Below, piece by piece: positions 16,961 through 28,497 of a stretch of DNA of 64,000 bases. Both the position numbers and the translations under genes were made by a program. This stretch comes from Caulobacter sp. GTDB taxonomy: Bacteria > Pseudomonadota > Alphaproteobacteria > Caulobacterales > Caulobacteraceae. The notes under the pieces were generated by a model. It was given only the letters and a program-made list of their open reading frames with translations. It was not told the DNA's origin and searched no databases. The stretch is taken from the NCBI GenBank assembly GCA_021741355.1, contig JAIOXZ010000006.1:1-64000 (forward strand), read 5' to 3'. Position 1 is the first letter of the stretch. Every line of letters starts with the position of its first letter.

Positions 16961-17747
16961 GGCAAGCCACCCGGTCTTTCGCCTTGTGGAGATCATGGAC
17001 CGCTTGCGCGATCCTGCGGGCGGCTGCGCCTGGGACCTGGAACAGTCGTTCGCGACCATCGCCCCCTATACGGTCGAGGAAGCCTATGAGGTCGCCGACG
17101 CCATCGAGCGGAACGACCTCAAGGACCTTAAGGAGGAGCTGGGCGACCTGCTGTTTCAGGTCGTGTTCCACGCCCGCATGGCCAGCGAGCAGAAGGCGTT
17201 CGACTTCGCCGACGTCGCCGCGGCCATCTCCGACAAGATGATCCGCCGCCACCCGCATGTGTTCGGGGGCGAAAGCCACCGCACCGCCGGCGAACAGACG
17301 GTGGCCTGGGAGGTCATCAAACAGCAGGAACGCACAGCCAAGGCCAAGGGCGGGGTGCTGGATGACGTGCCGGTCGGCCTGCCCGCCCTCACCCGCGCGG
17401 TGAAGCTGTCGAAGCGCGCGGCGCGGGTCGGCTTCGTCTGGCCCTCGATCCACGAGGTGCTCGACAAGCTCGACGAGGAAGTCGCCGAACTGAAGGCCGA
17501 GGTCGCCGGCGGCGACAGGGACCGGCTGCGGGCCGAGTTGGGCGATGTGCTGTTCGTGCTGGCCAACATCGCCCGCACCCTGGACATCGAGCCCGAGGAC
17601 GCCCTGCGCGCGACCAACGCCAAGTTCGTCCGTCGGTTCGGCTATGTCGAGGCCGTGCTCGCCGAACGCGGCAAGACGCCGGAAATGTCCGACCTGGCCG
17701 AGATGGACGCGCTCTGGGATGAGGCCAAGGCGGCGGAGAAGGCCTGA
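16935..17747 (+). CDS. mazG: Nucleoside triphosphate pyrophosphohydrolase MazG
   Basis: 270-residue all-alpha NTP pyrophosphatase with two MazG domains. The first has LRDPAGGCAWDLEQSF and the metal motif EEAYEVADAI...ELGDLLFQVVFHA. The second has EEVAELKAEV...AELGDVLFVLANIAR. It removes pyrophosphate from NTPs, including damaged nucleotides, and can affect ppGpp levels. The start at ATG 16935 is chosen by GGGGA upstream; ATG 16902 is possible. In this lineage mazG is usually linked to hflX and hfq, which follow here on the opposite strand beyond a repeat and a hydrolase gene. Confidence 0.93.
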   Translation: MSQTPPSPEASHPVFRLVEIMDRLRDPAGGCAWDLEQSFATIAPYTVEEAYEVADAIERNDLKDLKEELGDLLFQVVFHARMASEQKAFDFADVAAAISDKMIRRHPHVFGGESHRTAGEQTVAWEVIKQQERTAKAKGGVLDDVPVGLPALTRAVKLSKRAARVGFVWPSIHEVLDKLDEEVAELKAEVAGGDRDRLRAELGDVLFVLANIARTLDIEPEDALRATNAKFVRRFGYVEAVLAERGKTPEMSDLAEMDALWDEAKAAEKA

Positions 17748-17756
17748 CTCCCTCCC

Positions 17757-17875
17757 CTGTCATCCCGGACGGCCTGTAAGGCCGATCCGGGACCCAGATC
17801 AAAGCCCGTCTCCGAAGCCTGAGGTCGAATCTGGGTCCCGGCTCTTCGCGCTTCGCGCTGCGGCTGGGAGGACAG
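17757..17875. repeat. Paired imperfect palindromic element between convergent genes
   Basis: Two inversely oriented units begin CTGTCATCCCGG and end GGGAGGACAG, with inner words GGGACCCAGAT and ATCTGGGTCCCG. The element fills the whole gap between mazG and the hydrolase gene. It is a composite (BIME-like) repeat of the wider GTCAT-signature population and a likely bidirectional terminator. Confidence 0.75.
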
Positions 17876-18772
17876 CTAGGGTTTGATCGCGAGCCGCTCG
17901 ATCTCCGGCGCAATCACGCCCGTCCAGGCGGCGCTGGTTGGATCGATCAGTTCGAAATGGCCGGCGCCGTCGATGCCGACATCTCGCGCGCCCCAGCCCT
18001 TCGCGAACGGCGGGCCGAATGATGGCGGGACGATGGGGTCCAGCGCGCCCGAAATGACAACCACAGGCGCGTCCGGAGCGGGCAACCGAGCCGGCGAAGT
18101 GTCGGCGTAGACGTCCTGCCCTGCCCGCAACGCCGTCGCGACGAGGTCATCAATGGTCTGCGGGCCGCCGCAGCGGTCCGGGCCGGTCGCGCGGAAGGCA
18201 TCCAGATCGTTGATCCCCGCCAGGCTGACGACGCCCCTTACGGGCAGCGGGTCGGCTGTCCAGAGCGGGCTGGAGCGCGGCAGGCCGCTGCGCGCTGCGG
18301 CCCAGCTGACCAGATGGCCACCCGCCGAATGGCCAACCAGCACCACACGCGACAGATCCGGCCCGCGAGGACCGGCAAGCGTGCGCAGATGATCGAGCCC
18401 GGCCGCGGTGTCGGTGAAGGTCCCCGGATACGCCCCGCCCGGATGGCCGATGCGGCGATACTCAAGGTTCCAGACCGCATAGCCGCGCGCCTTCAGGTCG
18501 GCGGCCAGATAGTCCATCAGCTCCGTGCCCGGCAGGTCCGCCTGCCAGCAGCCGCCATGGATCAGCACCACGACCGGGAACGGCCCCTGCCCCGCCGGCA
18601 GCCAGAGCTCGCCGAACTGCAGCGGATCGGCGCCATACGCGATGCGAGCGTCCGGCTGGGCGCGCGGTCGCGCCAGCAGATCGCCGAAGCTGATGGGGTC
18701 AGCGGCCAGGGCGGAGGAAGCGGTCGGCGCGGTCATCAACAGCAGGATAGCCGCCAGCGCCGCGCGTTTCAC
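17876..18772 (-). CDS. Secreted alpha/beta hydrolase (BD-FAE/carboxylesterase-like)
   Basis: 298-residue hydrolase with an N-terminal signal peptide (AALAAILLLMTAPTASSALA), so probably periplasmic. The oxyanion-hole motif HGGCW and nucleophile elbow GHSAGGH are present, with late ISGALDPIVPP (Asp) and GAGHFELI (His) completing the triad. This is the pattern of esterase/lipase-like proteins including kynurenine-formamidase-like members. Start is GTG 18772, overlapping the hflX stop by four bases (GTGA), so it is translationally coupled to hflX, although its function looks unrelated. Substrate unknown. Confidence 0.87.
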   Translation of the reverse strand: MKRAALAAILLLMTAPTASSALAADPISFGDLLARPRAQPDARIAYGADPLQFGELWLPAGQGPFPVVVLIHGGCWQADLPGTELMDYLAADLKARGYAVWNLEYRRIGHPGGAYPGTFTDTAAGLDHLRTLAGPRGPDLSRVVLVGHSAGGHLVSWAAARSGLPRSSPLWTADPLPVRGVVSLAGINDLDAFRATGPDRCGGPQTIDDLVATALRAGQDVYADTSPARLPAPDAPVVVISGALDPIVPPSFGPPFAKGWGARDVGIDGAGHFELIDPTSAAWTGVIAPEIERLAIKP

Positions 18773-20085
18773 CCCGTCGCCTCGGAGACCGTCGCGTCGG
18801 GGAACATGCGCTCAAAGCGACCGAGCGCCTGGCCGTCCAGCCGGACGCGAAGGTGCAGGTCGCCCTCCCCGCCGTCGTGACGGCCGACGACGCGGCCGTG
18901 GCGGTACAGCCAGGCGAGCGCCTCGCCCGCGTTGACGCTGAGCTGGACGTCGATCTCCGGCGTCTCGTCGACCAGACTGGCCAGCCGGTTGAGCAGGGCC
19001 TCGCAGCCCTCGCCGGTGATCGAGGAGACCAGCATGGCGCCGCTGCGCCGCGCGGCGCCCTCGGCCTCGTCGCGCTCGTCCGCGGTCAGCAGGTCGGCCT
19101 TGTTCCAGATCTCGATGATCTTACGGTCGGAGTCCTTGGTCACGCCCAGTTCGGAGAGGACTGTCTCGACGTCGCGCTTCTGGGCCTGGGTGTCGGGATT
19201 GGCGATATCCCGAACATGCAGGATCACGTCGGCTTCCTGCACCTCCTCGAGGGTGGCGCGGAACGACTCGATCAGCTCGTGCGGCAGGTCGGAGATGAAG
19301 CCCACGGTGTCGGACAGGATCGCCGGACGGCCACCGGGCAGCTTCACATTGCGCAGGGTTGGGTCGAGGGTGGCGAACAGCATGTCCTTGGCCAGCACGC
19401 CGCCCGCGGTGATCTTGTTGAATAGCGTCGACTTGCCGGCGTTGGTGTAGCCGACCAGGGCGATGGTCGGGTACGGCACCTTCTTGCGCTGGGTCCGGTG
19501 CAGGGCGCGCGTCCGGCGCACCTCGACCAGTTCCTTCTTCATCTTGATGATGCGGTCGGCGATCTGCCGCCGGTCGAGCTCGATCTGGGTTTCGCCGGGG
19601 CCGCCGGTGCTGCCGGTGCCGCCGCGCTGGCGTTCCAGGTGGGTCCAGGTGCGGACGAGGCGGGACTTTTCGTACTCCAGCCGCGCCAGTTCGACCTGCA
19701 GCACGCCTTCCTTGGTGCGCGCGCGCCGGCCGAAGATCTCCAGGATCACGCCGCTGCGGTCGACGACCTTGACGTTCCAGGCCTTCTCCAGATTGCGTTG
19801 CTGAACCGGAGACAGCGTGTCGTCGACCACCGCGACGTCGATTTCCTCGACCTCGCAGAGCAGCCGCAGCTCCTCGACCTTGCCCTTGCCGAACAGGGTC
19901 GCGGGGGTGCGTTCGCGCAGCGGCACGATGCGCGACTCGACGACGTCGAGATCCAGCGCCAGGGCAAGCCCCGTCGCCTCCTCAAGCCGCGCCTGGGGAT
20001 CGCGTGCGTTGGCCAGCTGGGACCGGACAGGGTGAAGAACGAGCGCCCGAAGGACGGGGTCTTCGTGATCTATGTGTTGGGTCAA
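18769..20085 (-). CDS. hflX: Ribosome-associated GTPase HflX
   Basis: 438-residue GTPase. The N-terminal HflX domain has the glycine-rich linker [15 protein letters not shown], followed by the G domain with [11 protein letters not shown] (G1), [10 protein letters not shown] (G3) and NKAD (G4). HflX splits stalled 70S ribosomes, notably after heat stress. The ATG at 20085 overlaps the hfq stop by four bases, and its own stop overlaps the next gene, so hfq-hflX-hydrolase form one coupled transcript. Confidence 0.97.
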   Translation of the reverse strand: MTQHIDHEDPVLRALVLHPVRSQLANARDPQARLEEATGLALALDLDVVESRIVPLRERTPATLFGKGKVEELRLLCEVEEIDVAVVDDTLSPVQQRNLEKAWNVKVVDRSGVILEIFGRRARTKEGVLQVELARLEYEKSRLVRTWTHLERQRGGTGSTGGPGETQIELDRRQIADRIIKMKKELVEVRRTRALHRTQRKKVPYPTIALVGYTNAGKSTLFNKITAGGVLAKDMLFATLDPTLRNVKLPGGRPAILSDTVGFISDLPHELIESFRATLEEVQEADVILHVRDIANPDTQAQKRDVETVLSELGVTKDSDRKIIEIWNKADLLTADERDEAEGAARRSGAMLVSSITGEGCEALLNRLASLVDETPEIDVQLSVNAGEALAWLYRHGRVVGRHDGGEGDLHLRVRLDGQALGRFERMFPDATVSEATG

Positions 20086-20324
20086 TCGTCTTGGTCGGAG
20101 GGCTCGTACAGCTGGACCGGCTGCGCGGGCATGATGGTCGAGATGGCGTGCTTGTACACCAGTTGCGACTGCCCGTCGCGGCGCAGCAGCACGCAGAAGT
20201 TATCGAACCAGCTGACCACGCCCTGCAGCTTGACGCCGTTCACGAGGAAGATGGTCAGCGGGGTCTTCGATTTGCGAACGCTGTTGAGGAAGGTGTCCTG
20301 CAGGTTCTGCTTCTTGTCGGTCAC
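20082..20324 (-). CDS. hfq: RNA chaperone Hfq
   Basis: 80-residue Sm-like protein that forms a hexamer and pairs small RNAs with mRNAs. Sm1 is visible as [30 protein letters not shown] (broken here by no insertion) and Sm2 as YKHAIST. The C-terminal tail is very short, as usual in alphaproteobacteria. Start GTG 20324 is chosen because AGAGGGGAA lies just upstream and the homologous N-terminus is TDKKQ; the longer frame adds 15 unlikely residues. It lies 105 bp after dat and overlaps hflX by four bases. Confidence 0.96.
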   Translation of the reverse strand: MTDKKQNLQDTFLNSVRKSKTPLTIFLVNGVKLQGVVSWFDNFCVLLRRDGQSQLVYKHAISTIMPAQPVQLYEPSDQDD

Positions 20325-20429
20325 GGGGGTTCCCCTCTTGTTGGCCGGAAGGCAGAAGGCCCTCCACACACATAAGTCGATCTAGGCGTAGCCCGGTTCC
20401 GATCGCAACCTCTCGCGGTGGTGAGGAGG

Positions 20430-21293
20430 TCAACTGGTCGAAGCTTGGGCGTTCTCGATATAGAGCGCCCGCAACCGTTGCGCTACCGGCCCGGGCTTGC
20501 CCGTTCCGATCTGCGCGCCGTCGATGGCCACCACCGGCAGGATCAGGGCCCCTGCCCCGGTGATGAAGGCTTCTCGCGCGTTGCGGGCTTCCTCCGGTGT
20601 GAAGGCGCGCTCGTCGAGACGGATATTCACCTCGCCCAGCAGACCCATGACGCTCTTGCGCGTCACGCCGCGCAGGATGTTGGCGGTCGTGTCCCGCGTG
20701 CGCAGGACGCCCTCGGCGTCGACGATCCAGGCGTTGCTGGACGCCCCCTCGGTCACCAGGCCATCCGCGTCGACAAACCAGGCCTCGGCGGCGCCCTGAT
20801 CACGGGCGGCCGTCTTGGCCATGGCGTTGGGCAGCAGGCCGATCGTTTTGATGTCGCAACGACCCCAGCGGTTCTCCGGCGTGGTGATGACCGAGACGCC
20901 CTTGGCGGCGCGCGCCTCGGCGGCTGCGGCGTCGGTGGACTTGGCCGTGATCACCACGGCCGGCGTGGGCGCGGGGATCGGGAAGGCGTGATCCCGCCGC
21001 GCCACGCCGCGCGTGACCTGCAGATAGAGCAGGCCATGCTTGACCCGGTTGCGGCGCACGGCCTCGCGCAGCACCAGTTCCAGCGCCTTGCGGCTCATCG
21101 GCGCGGCGATGCCCATCTCGCCGAGACTGCGTTCCAGCCGCTCGAAATGACCGTCGGAGTCGGCCAGCCGGCCGTTGAAGATCGCCCAGACCTCGTAGAT
21201 GCCGTCAGCCAGCTGATAGCCGCGATCCTCGATATGGACCGCCGCCTCGCTGTGGCGGACAAACCTGCCGTTTACATAAGCCCAGCGAGACAT
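20430..21293 (-). CDS. dat: D-amino-acid transaminase (class IV aminotransferase)
   Basis: 287-residue PLP enzyme of fold type IV. Visible are FERLERSL, the D-amino-acid-type substrate loop LQVTRGVARRDHAFP, the Schiff-base Lys149 in CDIKTIGLLPN, and the phosphate-binding VTEGASSNAWIV. It interconverts D-amino acids and 2-oxo acids, supplying D-Ala or D-Glu for peptidoglycan. Its start codon overlaps the ntrX stop by one base. The ntrX-dat-hfq order is conserved in Caulobacteraceae. Confidence 0.92.
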   Translation of the reverse strand: MSRWAYVNGRFVRHSEAAVHIEDRGYQLADGIYEVWAIFNGRLADSDGHFERLERSLGEMGIAAPMSRKALELVLREAVRRNRVKHGLLYLQVTRGVARRDHAFPIPAPTPAVVITAKSTDAAAAEARAAKGVSVITTPENRWGRCDIKTIGLLPNAMAKTAARDQGAAEAWFVDADGLVTEGASSNAWIVDAEGVLRTRDTTANILRGVTRKSVMGLLGEVNIRLDERAFTPEEARNAREAFITGAGALILPVVAIDGAQIGTGKPGPVAQRLRALYIENAQASTS

Positions 21294-22684
21294 CAGTCCT
21301 CGACCTCCTCGACGCCGCGCGCGCCGGCCAGGCCGAGCGACTTGAGCTTGCGATGCAGGGCCGACCGCTCCATGCCGATGAAGGCGGCGGTGCGCGAGAT
21401 ATTGCCGCCGAACCGCAGGATCTGGGCGTTCAGGTATTCGCGCTCGAACAGCTCCCGCGCCTCGCGCAGCGGCAGCGCGATGATCTTCTCGGTGCCGATC
21501 GCCCCGCTCTGGGACGCGCTGGGCGTCTCGGCCGGCAGCATTGCGGCGGTGATCGGCTCGGTGGGATCGCCTGACGCCAGGATCATCATCCGCTCGACGT
21601 TGTTGCGCAGCTGGCGGACGTTGCCCGGCCAGTCGTGCACCTGCAGCGTTGCGATGGCGTCCTCGCCGAGCTTGCGTCGCGGCAGGCCCGTCGCTTCGGC
21701 AATCCGCTCGATGAAGTAGTTGACCATCTCCGGCACGTCGTCCCGGCGCTCGGCCAGGCCTGGCACGCGAATGGGCACCACGTTCAGCCGGTGGAACAGA
21801 TCCTCCCGGAACCGGCCTGCCGAGATCTCCTCGCGAAGGTCCCTGGAACTCGAGGAGATGACCCGCACATCGACCTGCACATCGGCGTCGCCGCCGACCC
21901 GCCGGAAGCGCTGCTCGACGAGAACCCGCAGGATGCGGCTCTGGGTCTCGCGCGGCATGTCGGCCACTTCATCGAGATAGAGGGTGCCGCTGTGGGCCCG
22001 CTCGAACACGCCGATCTTGCCGGGCTTGCTGCCCTCGCCTTCCAGGCCGAACAGCTCCAGATCCATCCGCTCGGGGGCCATGCCGGCCGCGCTGATGGCG
22101 ACGAACTCGCCCTTGGACCGCGGACTGGCCGCATGGATCATCCGGGCGACCAGCTCCTTGCCCGACCCGGCCGGCCCGGCGATCAGCACGCGGCTGTTGG
22201 CCGGCGCGACCTTGGCGATCAGATGGCGCAGCTGCTGGGCGGCCAGCGAGCGGCCGATCAGCCCGTCGGGCGCCAGGGACTGGGTTCGCAGACGACGGTT
22301 CTCGCGGCGCAGACTGGCCGACTCGATCGCCCGCTCGACCATCAGCAGCAGCCGGTCGGACTTGAACGGCTTTTCAAGGAACTCGTAGGCCCCGCGCTTG
22401 ATCGCGCTGACCGCCGTTTCGATGTTGCCGTGACCGCTGATCATGATGACCGGCAGGTCGGCATCGAGCGCCTTGACCAGATCGAGCAGCTCCAGCCCGT
22501 CCATGCCCCCGCCCTGCATCCAGATGTCGAGGACGACCAGGGTCGGCTTGCGGGCGCGGATCGCCAGCAGGGCCTGTTCCGAGTCGGCGGCCGTTCGCAC
22601 GGCGTAGCCTTCGTCGGTGAGAATGCCGGACACGAGCTCGCGGATATCCGCCTCGTCGTCGACGACCAGAACGTCAGCCGCCAT
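21293..22684 (-). CDS. ntrX: Nitrogen/respiratory response regulator NtrX
   Basis: 463-residue regulator: receiver domain (residues 1-120, phospho-acceptor Asp53 in VVLDIWMQGGGMDG), AAA+ domain (Walker A GPAGSGKE at 170-177, Walker B-like GTLYLDEVADMP) and a C-terminal Fis-type helix-turn-helix (ISRTAAFIGMERSALHRKLK). The sigma-54-contacting GAFTGA loop is absent: ELFGLEGEGSKPGKIGVFERA replaces it. NtrX with NtrY controls nitrogen metabolism, redox enzymes and envelope functions in alphaproteobacteria. It overlaps ntrY by 11 bases and dat by one. Confidence 0.95.
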   Translation of the reverse strand: MAADVLVVDDEADIRELVSGILTDEGYAVRTAADSEQALLAIRARKPTLVVLDIWMQGGGMDGLELLDLVKALDADLPVIMISGHGNIETAVSAIKRGAYEFLEKPFKSDRLLLMVERAIESASLRRENRRLRTQSLAPDGLIGRSLAAQQLRHLIAKVAPANSRVLIAGPAGSGKELVARMIHAASPRSKGEFVAISAAGMAPERMDLELFGLEGEGSKPGKIGVFERAHSGTLYLDEVADMPRETQSRILRVLVEQRFRRVGGDADVQVDVRVISSSSRDLREEISAGRFREDLFHRLNVVPIRVPGLAERRDDVPEMVNYFIERIAEATGLPRRKLGEDAIATLQVHDWPGNVRQLRNNVERMMILASGDPTEPITAAMLPAETPSASQSGAIGTEKIIALPLREARELFEREYLNAQILRFGGNISRTAAFIGMERSALHRKLKSLGLAGARGVEEVED

Positions 22685-24896
22685 GGGCCGCCTCCTTCTT
22701 TGCAGGCGCGGCCGTCAATCGCGCGTTCGGGAAATTCAGGGTCACAAGAGCACCGGGCAGGGTGTCGGCGTCCCCCAACGCCAGCTCTCCGCCATGATCC
22801 TCAAGAATGCGTTTGACGATGGCGAGGCCAAGACCCGTGCCCTTCTCGCGCGTCGTCACATAGGGTTCGGTGAGGCGGTCGCGGTCGCGCGCCGGCAGAC
22901 CGATACCGTTGTCCTCGATACGGAAGCTCAACGCGCCGCCGTCCTCGACAAGCGCGGCCGCAATCCGGCCTTCCATCGGCGCGAGGCCTCGCGCGGACAC
23001 GGCCTCGGCCGCGTTCTTGAGGATGTTGGCCAGCGCCTGGCCGACCATCCGCTCATCGCAGAGCAGGCTGACCCCTTCCGGCGGGTCGGCCATGTCGACC
23101 GTCAGCTCCGGGCTGGCGACGCGCTGTGCGAAGACCGCCTGACGCAGCAGTTCGGCCGGATCGTGGCGCGCGAACCTCGGCGTCGGCATCCGGGCGAAGG
23201 CGGAAAACTCATCGACCATCCGGCCGATGTCGCCGACCTGGCGGATGATCGTCTCGGTACAGCGGTCGAACGTTTCGACATCGGACTTTATCTCGGCGCG
23301 GTATTTGCGCTTGATCCGTTCGGCTGAGAGCTGGATCGGAGTCAGGGGGTTCTTGATCTCGTGGGCAATGCGCCGGGCGACGTCCTTCCAGGCGGCGTTG
23401 CGCTGGGCGGTGATCAGGCGGGTGATGTCGTCAAAGGTCAGGACCACCCCGTCGGTCGCCCCGCTGGCCCGGACCCGAAGCCGGCGGGTGTCGCCGGACC
23501 GGACGATATCGACCTCCTCCTCGGCCTCGCCGCCGATCTCGATCGCACGCTGCGCGACGGACGTCAGTTCGGGGGCGATGTCGACAAGCGCCTGACCGTT
23601 CATGCTGTCCGGGTCGACCCCGAGCAGCTGCGCGGCCTGCCGGTTGGACGCCGACAGCCGGCCCTCGGCATCCAGCCCGATGACGCCGGCGCTGACGCCC
23701 AGCAGCACGGTCTCGATGAACTGGCGTCGCGACTCGGCATCGAGATTGGCCGCTCTGAGCGCCACCTGTTGAACCTGAAGATCATGCGTCATGCTGTTGA
23801 AAGCGCGTGACAATACAGCCATTTCTTCAGGTTGGTCGGCAGTATCGACCCGCGCGTTGAGGTCGCCGGTGGCGACGCGACCCGCGGCCTGCACCAGACG
23901 CGCCACCGGCGCGGCGATCGAGTTGGCGGCGGCGATGGCCAGCCAGGCCGCGCCCACCAGCACCAGCAGCGCCGTCTCGATGTAGGTCAGCAGGAAGGCG
24001 CCCTTGATCCGCTCGCGGTTGTTGGCGGCCTCGCGCAACGCCACCAGCGCGCCCTCGGCGTCCCGCAGCTGGCTGATGATCCCCGCCCCGACCGGTCTCA
24101 CGACGTAGAGGTAGGCGTCCGAATAGGACGCCAGGCGCGACAGGCCCCGGATCACGTCTTCCGACTCGAAGTTCTCGGCCGAGATCAGCCCCTCGTCGGC
24201 AACCCGGAAGCTGGACGCCGGCGGCGCGACGAACGCGGGCGCATTGGGCTTTTCGACCCGCGCCAGGATCCGCCCGTCATGGTCCAGGACATAGGCGGCG
24301 ACGAAGGTGCTCGAGGAGATCTGCGCCAGATAGTGGCTGTAGGCGACCGGCGCGCTGCCCAGCGCCCGCGCCGCATCGTTGAGGTCGACGGCGACCAGAT
24401 TGACGTTCTCCTCGAGGATCCGGTTCTGCTCCTTGACGACCGAGCGGGCCGTCTCGGCGGAATTCTCCACCAGGGTGCTGATCTTGTCGCCGAACCAGGT
24501 CTCGACCCCGGTCAGCACGAAGCCGCCGAAGAAGATGGCCACGATGATCGCCGGCGCGACGGCGGCGAGCCCGAACAGACCCATGAACCGCAGATGCAGC
24601 CGCGCCCCGGCGTCGACATTGCGGTTCCGCAGCAGGCTGTAGACCCGCAGCCCCACCAGGAAGGCCAGGCCGAGGATCAGGATGAGGTTGAGGCCGAGGA
24701 TGACCAGCATTGCCTGGACCGCCGGCCCGATCGGCCCAACGGCGGGCGGGCTGGAAACGAGCAGCGCGCCCGTAATGGTCAGAAGCGCGGCGACCGCATA
24801 GCCGCCGCCCACGACGTAGCGGGATTCAATGGCCCGCCGCCAGGTCGGAAGCGGCGAGCCGTCGCTCACGGCGGCTTCTGACGCGGACAAACTCAT
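22674..24896 (-). CDS. ntrY: Membrane sensor histidine kinase NtrY
   Basis: 740-residue kinase. Three or four transmembrane segments lie in the first 150 residues, followed by a periplasmic sensor part and another membrane segment near 310-335. HAMP follows (AAGRVATGDLNARVDT), then a PAS domain, the phospho-acceptor His512 in [13 protein letters not shown], and an ATPase domain with NILKNAAEAV, DNGIGLP and GTGLGLAI. It phosphorylates NtrX. ATG 24896 is used; GTG 24902 is the alternative. It is separated from ntrC by 72 bp, so it may have its own promoter. Confidence 0.95.
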   Translation of the reverse strand: MSLSASEAAVSDGSPLPTWRRAIESRYVVGGGYAVAALLTITGALLVSSPPAVGPIGPAVQAMLVILGLNLILILGLAFLVGLRVYSLLRNRNVDAGARLHLRFMGLFGLAAVAPAIIVAIFFGGFVLTGVETWFGDKISTLVENSAETARSVVKEQNRILEENVNLVAVDLNDAARALGSAPVAYSHYLAQISSSTFVAAYVLDHDGRILARVEKPNAPAFVAPPASSFRVADEGLISAENFESEDVIRGLSRLASYSDAYLYVVRPVGAGIISQLRDAEGALVALREAANNRERIKGAFLLTYIETALLVLVGAAWLAIAAANSIAAPVARLVQAAGRVATGDLNARVDTADQPEEMAVLSRAFNSMTHDLQVQQVALRAANLDAESRRQFIETVLLGVSAGVIGLDAEGRLSASNRQAAQLLGVDPDSMNGQALVDIAPELTSVAQRAIEIGGEAEEEVDIVRSGDTRRLRVRASGATDGVVLTFDDITRLITAQRNAAWKDVARRIAHEIKNPLTPIQLSAERIKRKYRAEIKSDVETFDRCTETIIRQVGDIGRMVDEFSAFARMPTPRFARHDPAELLRQAVFAQRVASPELTVDMADPPEGVSLLCDERMVGQALANILKNAAEAVSARGLAPMEGRIAAALVEDGGALSFRIEDNGIGLPARDRDRLTEPYVTTREKGTGLGLAIVKRILEDHGGELALGDADTLPGALVTLNFPNARLTAAPAKKEAAHGG

Positions 24897-24968
24897 CCGC
24901 ACAACCTAGAACCACCTGCGCCCAAACTGCAACAGTCTTGTTGCCGTCGCGAGACAGCCTGCGGTCGG

Positions 24969-26383
<1,415 letters not shown>

Positions 26384-26387
<4 letters not shown>

Positions 26388-27493
26388 TCGGAGGTCCCGG
26401 AGGGAGCCACGGGCAGGAGGACGCGGAAGACGGTCCTGCCGGGCTCGGATTCGAAATCGATCAGCCCGCCATGGCCGGCGACGAGCTTTGCAACCAGCGC
26501 CAGACCGAGGCCCGCGCCGAAACTTTTGGAGGTCACGAACGGCTGGAACAGGTGCTCGCGCATGTGCGGCGGGACGCCCGGGCCATTGTCCTGGATCTTC
26601 ACCTCCAGCGGCGCGCCCTGCTGCAGCTGGCCGCTGGCGTCACGGATGCGAACGCCGGGCCGCCAGGCCGTGGAAATGGTGATCTCGCCGCCGCCGTCGC
26701 TGCGCATGTTGGCCGCTTCGGCGGCGTTCTTGACCAGGTTGAGGAAGATCTGGATCAGCAGGTCCTCGTCGCCCCAGGTCGGCGGCAGGGACGGGTCGTA
26801 GCGTTCCTTGAGCGCCAGGTTCTCGGCCACGCCGTTGGCCACCAGGGCGCGGACGCGGTCGAGCACGCTGTGGATGTTGATCGCCTCGCGCTCGGGCGGC
26901 GCGTCGTCGGAGAAGGCCTCCATGCGGTCGACCAGCCGTCGGATCCGCTCGGTCTCGTCGACGATCAGCTGGGCCAGCGGCTGATCCTCGGCGGCCGCGC
27001 CGGTCTTGAGCAGTTGCGCGGCGCCGCGAATGCCGGCCAGCGGGTTCTTGATTTCGTGCGCCAGCATGCGGCCGAGACCCACGACCGAGCGCAGGCCGGC
27101 CGGATCGGCCGACCGCTCCGCCCCCAGCGCCCCGCGCACATGCAGGGTCAGCAGGACGGCCCCGTCTCCGAGGGGCGAGGCCGCGACGTCGGCTTCAAAG
27201 CCCGGATGACCGAACAGGGCGATCTCCACGCCGTGCTCGCGCACCCTCACGCCCTCGTCGACGGCCCGGGTCAGCAGCGCCATCAGCGGCGAATTGGCGG
27301 GCAACACGCCGCTGATCCGCCCGCGCGACAGCAGGCCGAGCCCCTGGCCGAACAGCGCCTCGGCGGCCTCGTTGGCCGCGGCCAGGGCGCCGTCGGCGCC
27401 GATCAGCAGCGCCGGCTCAGGGCTCAGGTCGAAGGCGGCGGCCTTCAGGGCGTCTCCGGACGCGCCGCTCCGGTGCGACAGACGGCCGGTCAT
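26384..27493 (-). CDS. ntrB: Nitrogen sensor kinase/phosphatase NtrB
   Basis: 369-residue cytosolic histidine kinase: N-terminal PAS domain (residues 15-125), phospho-acceptor His146 in [19 protein letters not shown], and ATPase domain with [19 protein letters not shown] and [10 protein letters not shown]. It has no membrane segments, as expected for a kinase controlled by PII protein. It phosphorylates and dephosphorylates NtrC according to nitrogen status. It overlaps dusB upstream and ntrC downstream by four bases each, so dusB-ntrB-ntrC are translationally coupled. Confidence 0.95.
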
Positions 27494-28497
27494 GCCGCGA
27501 GCCTGTCGGGTTCGCCCGACCAGAGGGCGATCAGCGCCGCCTCCACAGCGGCGGGGTCATCGAGCCGGCAAAGGCGGGCGCGCGCCTCGCGACGGGCCTC
27601 CGCCGCGGCCGGCGCCGGCGCATTCTCGACATAGGCGGCCAGATGCTTGCGGAACATCCGCAGGCCCAGGCGCTCGCCGTAGAAGGCCAGGCTGTCGCGG
27701 AAATGATCGAGGACGATCTCAAGTCGTTCTGGCAGAGGCGGCTCGGCGTCGATCGCCCCCTGCAATTGCGCCTCGATGGCCCGGGCGATCCATGGACGTC
27801 CCAGGACGCCGCGGCCGACCATCACCCCGTCCGCGCCGGACTGTTCCAGCGCGCGGGCGGCGCTGGCGCCGTCGGTGATGTCGCCGTTGACGATGACGGG
27901 CACGGACACGGCCTCCTTGACCGCACGGACGGCGGTCCAGTCGGCGGCGCCCTTGTAGAACTGGCAGCGGGTGCGGCCGTGCACGGTCAGGGCCTTCGCC
28001 CCCACCGCCTCGGCGCGGCGGGCGAACTCGGGCGCATTGCGCGTGGCGTCGTCCCAGCCGAGGCGCATCTTGACCGTGATCGGGACATCGACGGCCTCGA
28101 CCGCCGCGGCGACCAGCGACTCGGCCAGGTCCAGATCCCGCATCAGAGCCGAACCGGACTGGATGCCGGTCACCTCGCGGGCCGGGCAGCCGAAGTTGAG
28201 GTCGATGACATGCGCGCCGGCGGCCTGCGCCAGCCGCGCGCCTTCGGCGATCCAGCGGGCTTCGCGGCCGACCAACTGGACGACCATCAGCGGGTGCCCG
28301 TCGCCGATGGCGGCGCGGCGAACGACGTCGGGCCGGGCCCGCGCGAACTCGGCGCAGGCGACCATCTCCGTCGCCGCATAGGCCGCACCCAGCCGCCCTG
28401 CGGCCTTGCGGAAGGGAAGGTCGGAAATCCCCGTCATCGGCGCGATCCACACGCGCCCGGGCACTTCCACGTCTCCGATTGTGAGCGTTTTGCTCAT
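27490..28497 (-). CDS. dusB: tRNA-dihydrouridine synthase DusB (NifR3)
   Basis: 335-residue flavoenzyme that reduces uridines in the tRNA D-loop with NADPH. The barrel shows VWIAPMTGISDLPFR, the catalytic Cys104 in DLNFGCPAREVTG, KMRLGWDD and HGRTRCQFYKG. It heads the ntr operon, as nifR3 does in many alphaproteobacteria. The 90 bp to the divergent ispDF gene should hold both promoters; that gap contains the words TGTGC and GGTGCA in tandem, which resemble NtrC half-sites, but this is weak. Confidence 0.95.
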   Translation of the reverse strand: MSKTLTIGDVEVPGRVWIAPMTGISDLPFRKAAGRLGAAYAATEMVACAEFARARPDVVRRAAIGDGHPLMVVQLVGREARWIAEGARLAQAAGAHVIDLNFGCPAREVTGIQSGSALMRDLDLAESLVAAAVEAVDVPITVKMRLGWDDATRNAPEFARRAEAVGAKALTVHGRTRCQFYKGAADWTAVRAVKEAVSVPVIVNGDITDGASAARALEQSGADGVMVGRGVLGRPWIARAIEAQLQGAIDAEPPLPERLEIVLDHFRDSLAFYGERLGLRMFRKHLAAYVENAPAPAAAEARREARARLCRLDDPAAVEAALIALWSGEPDRLAA

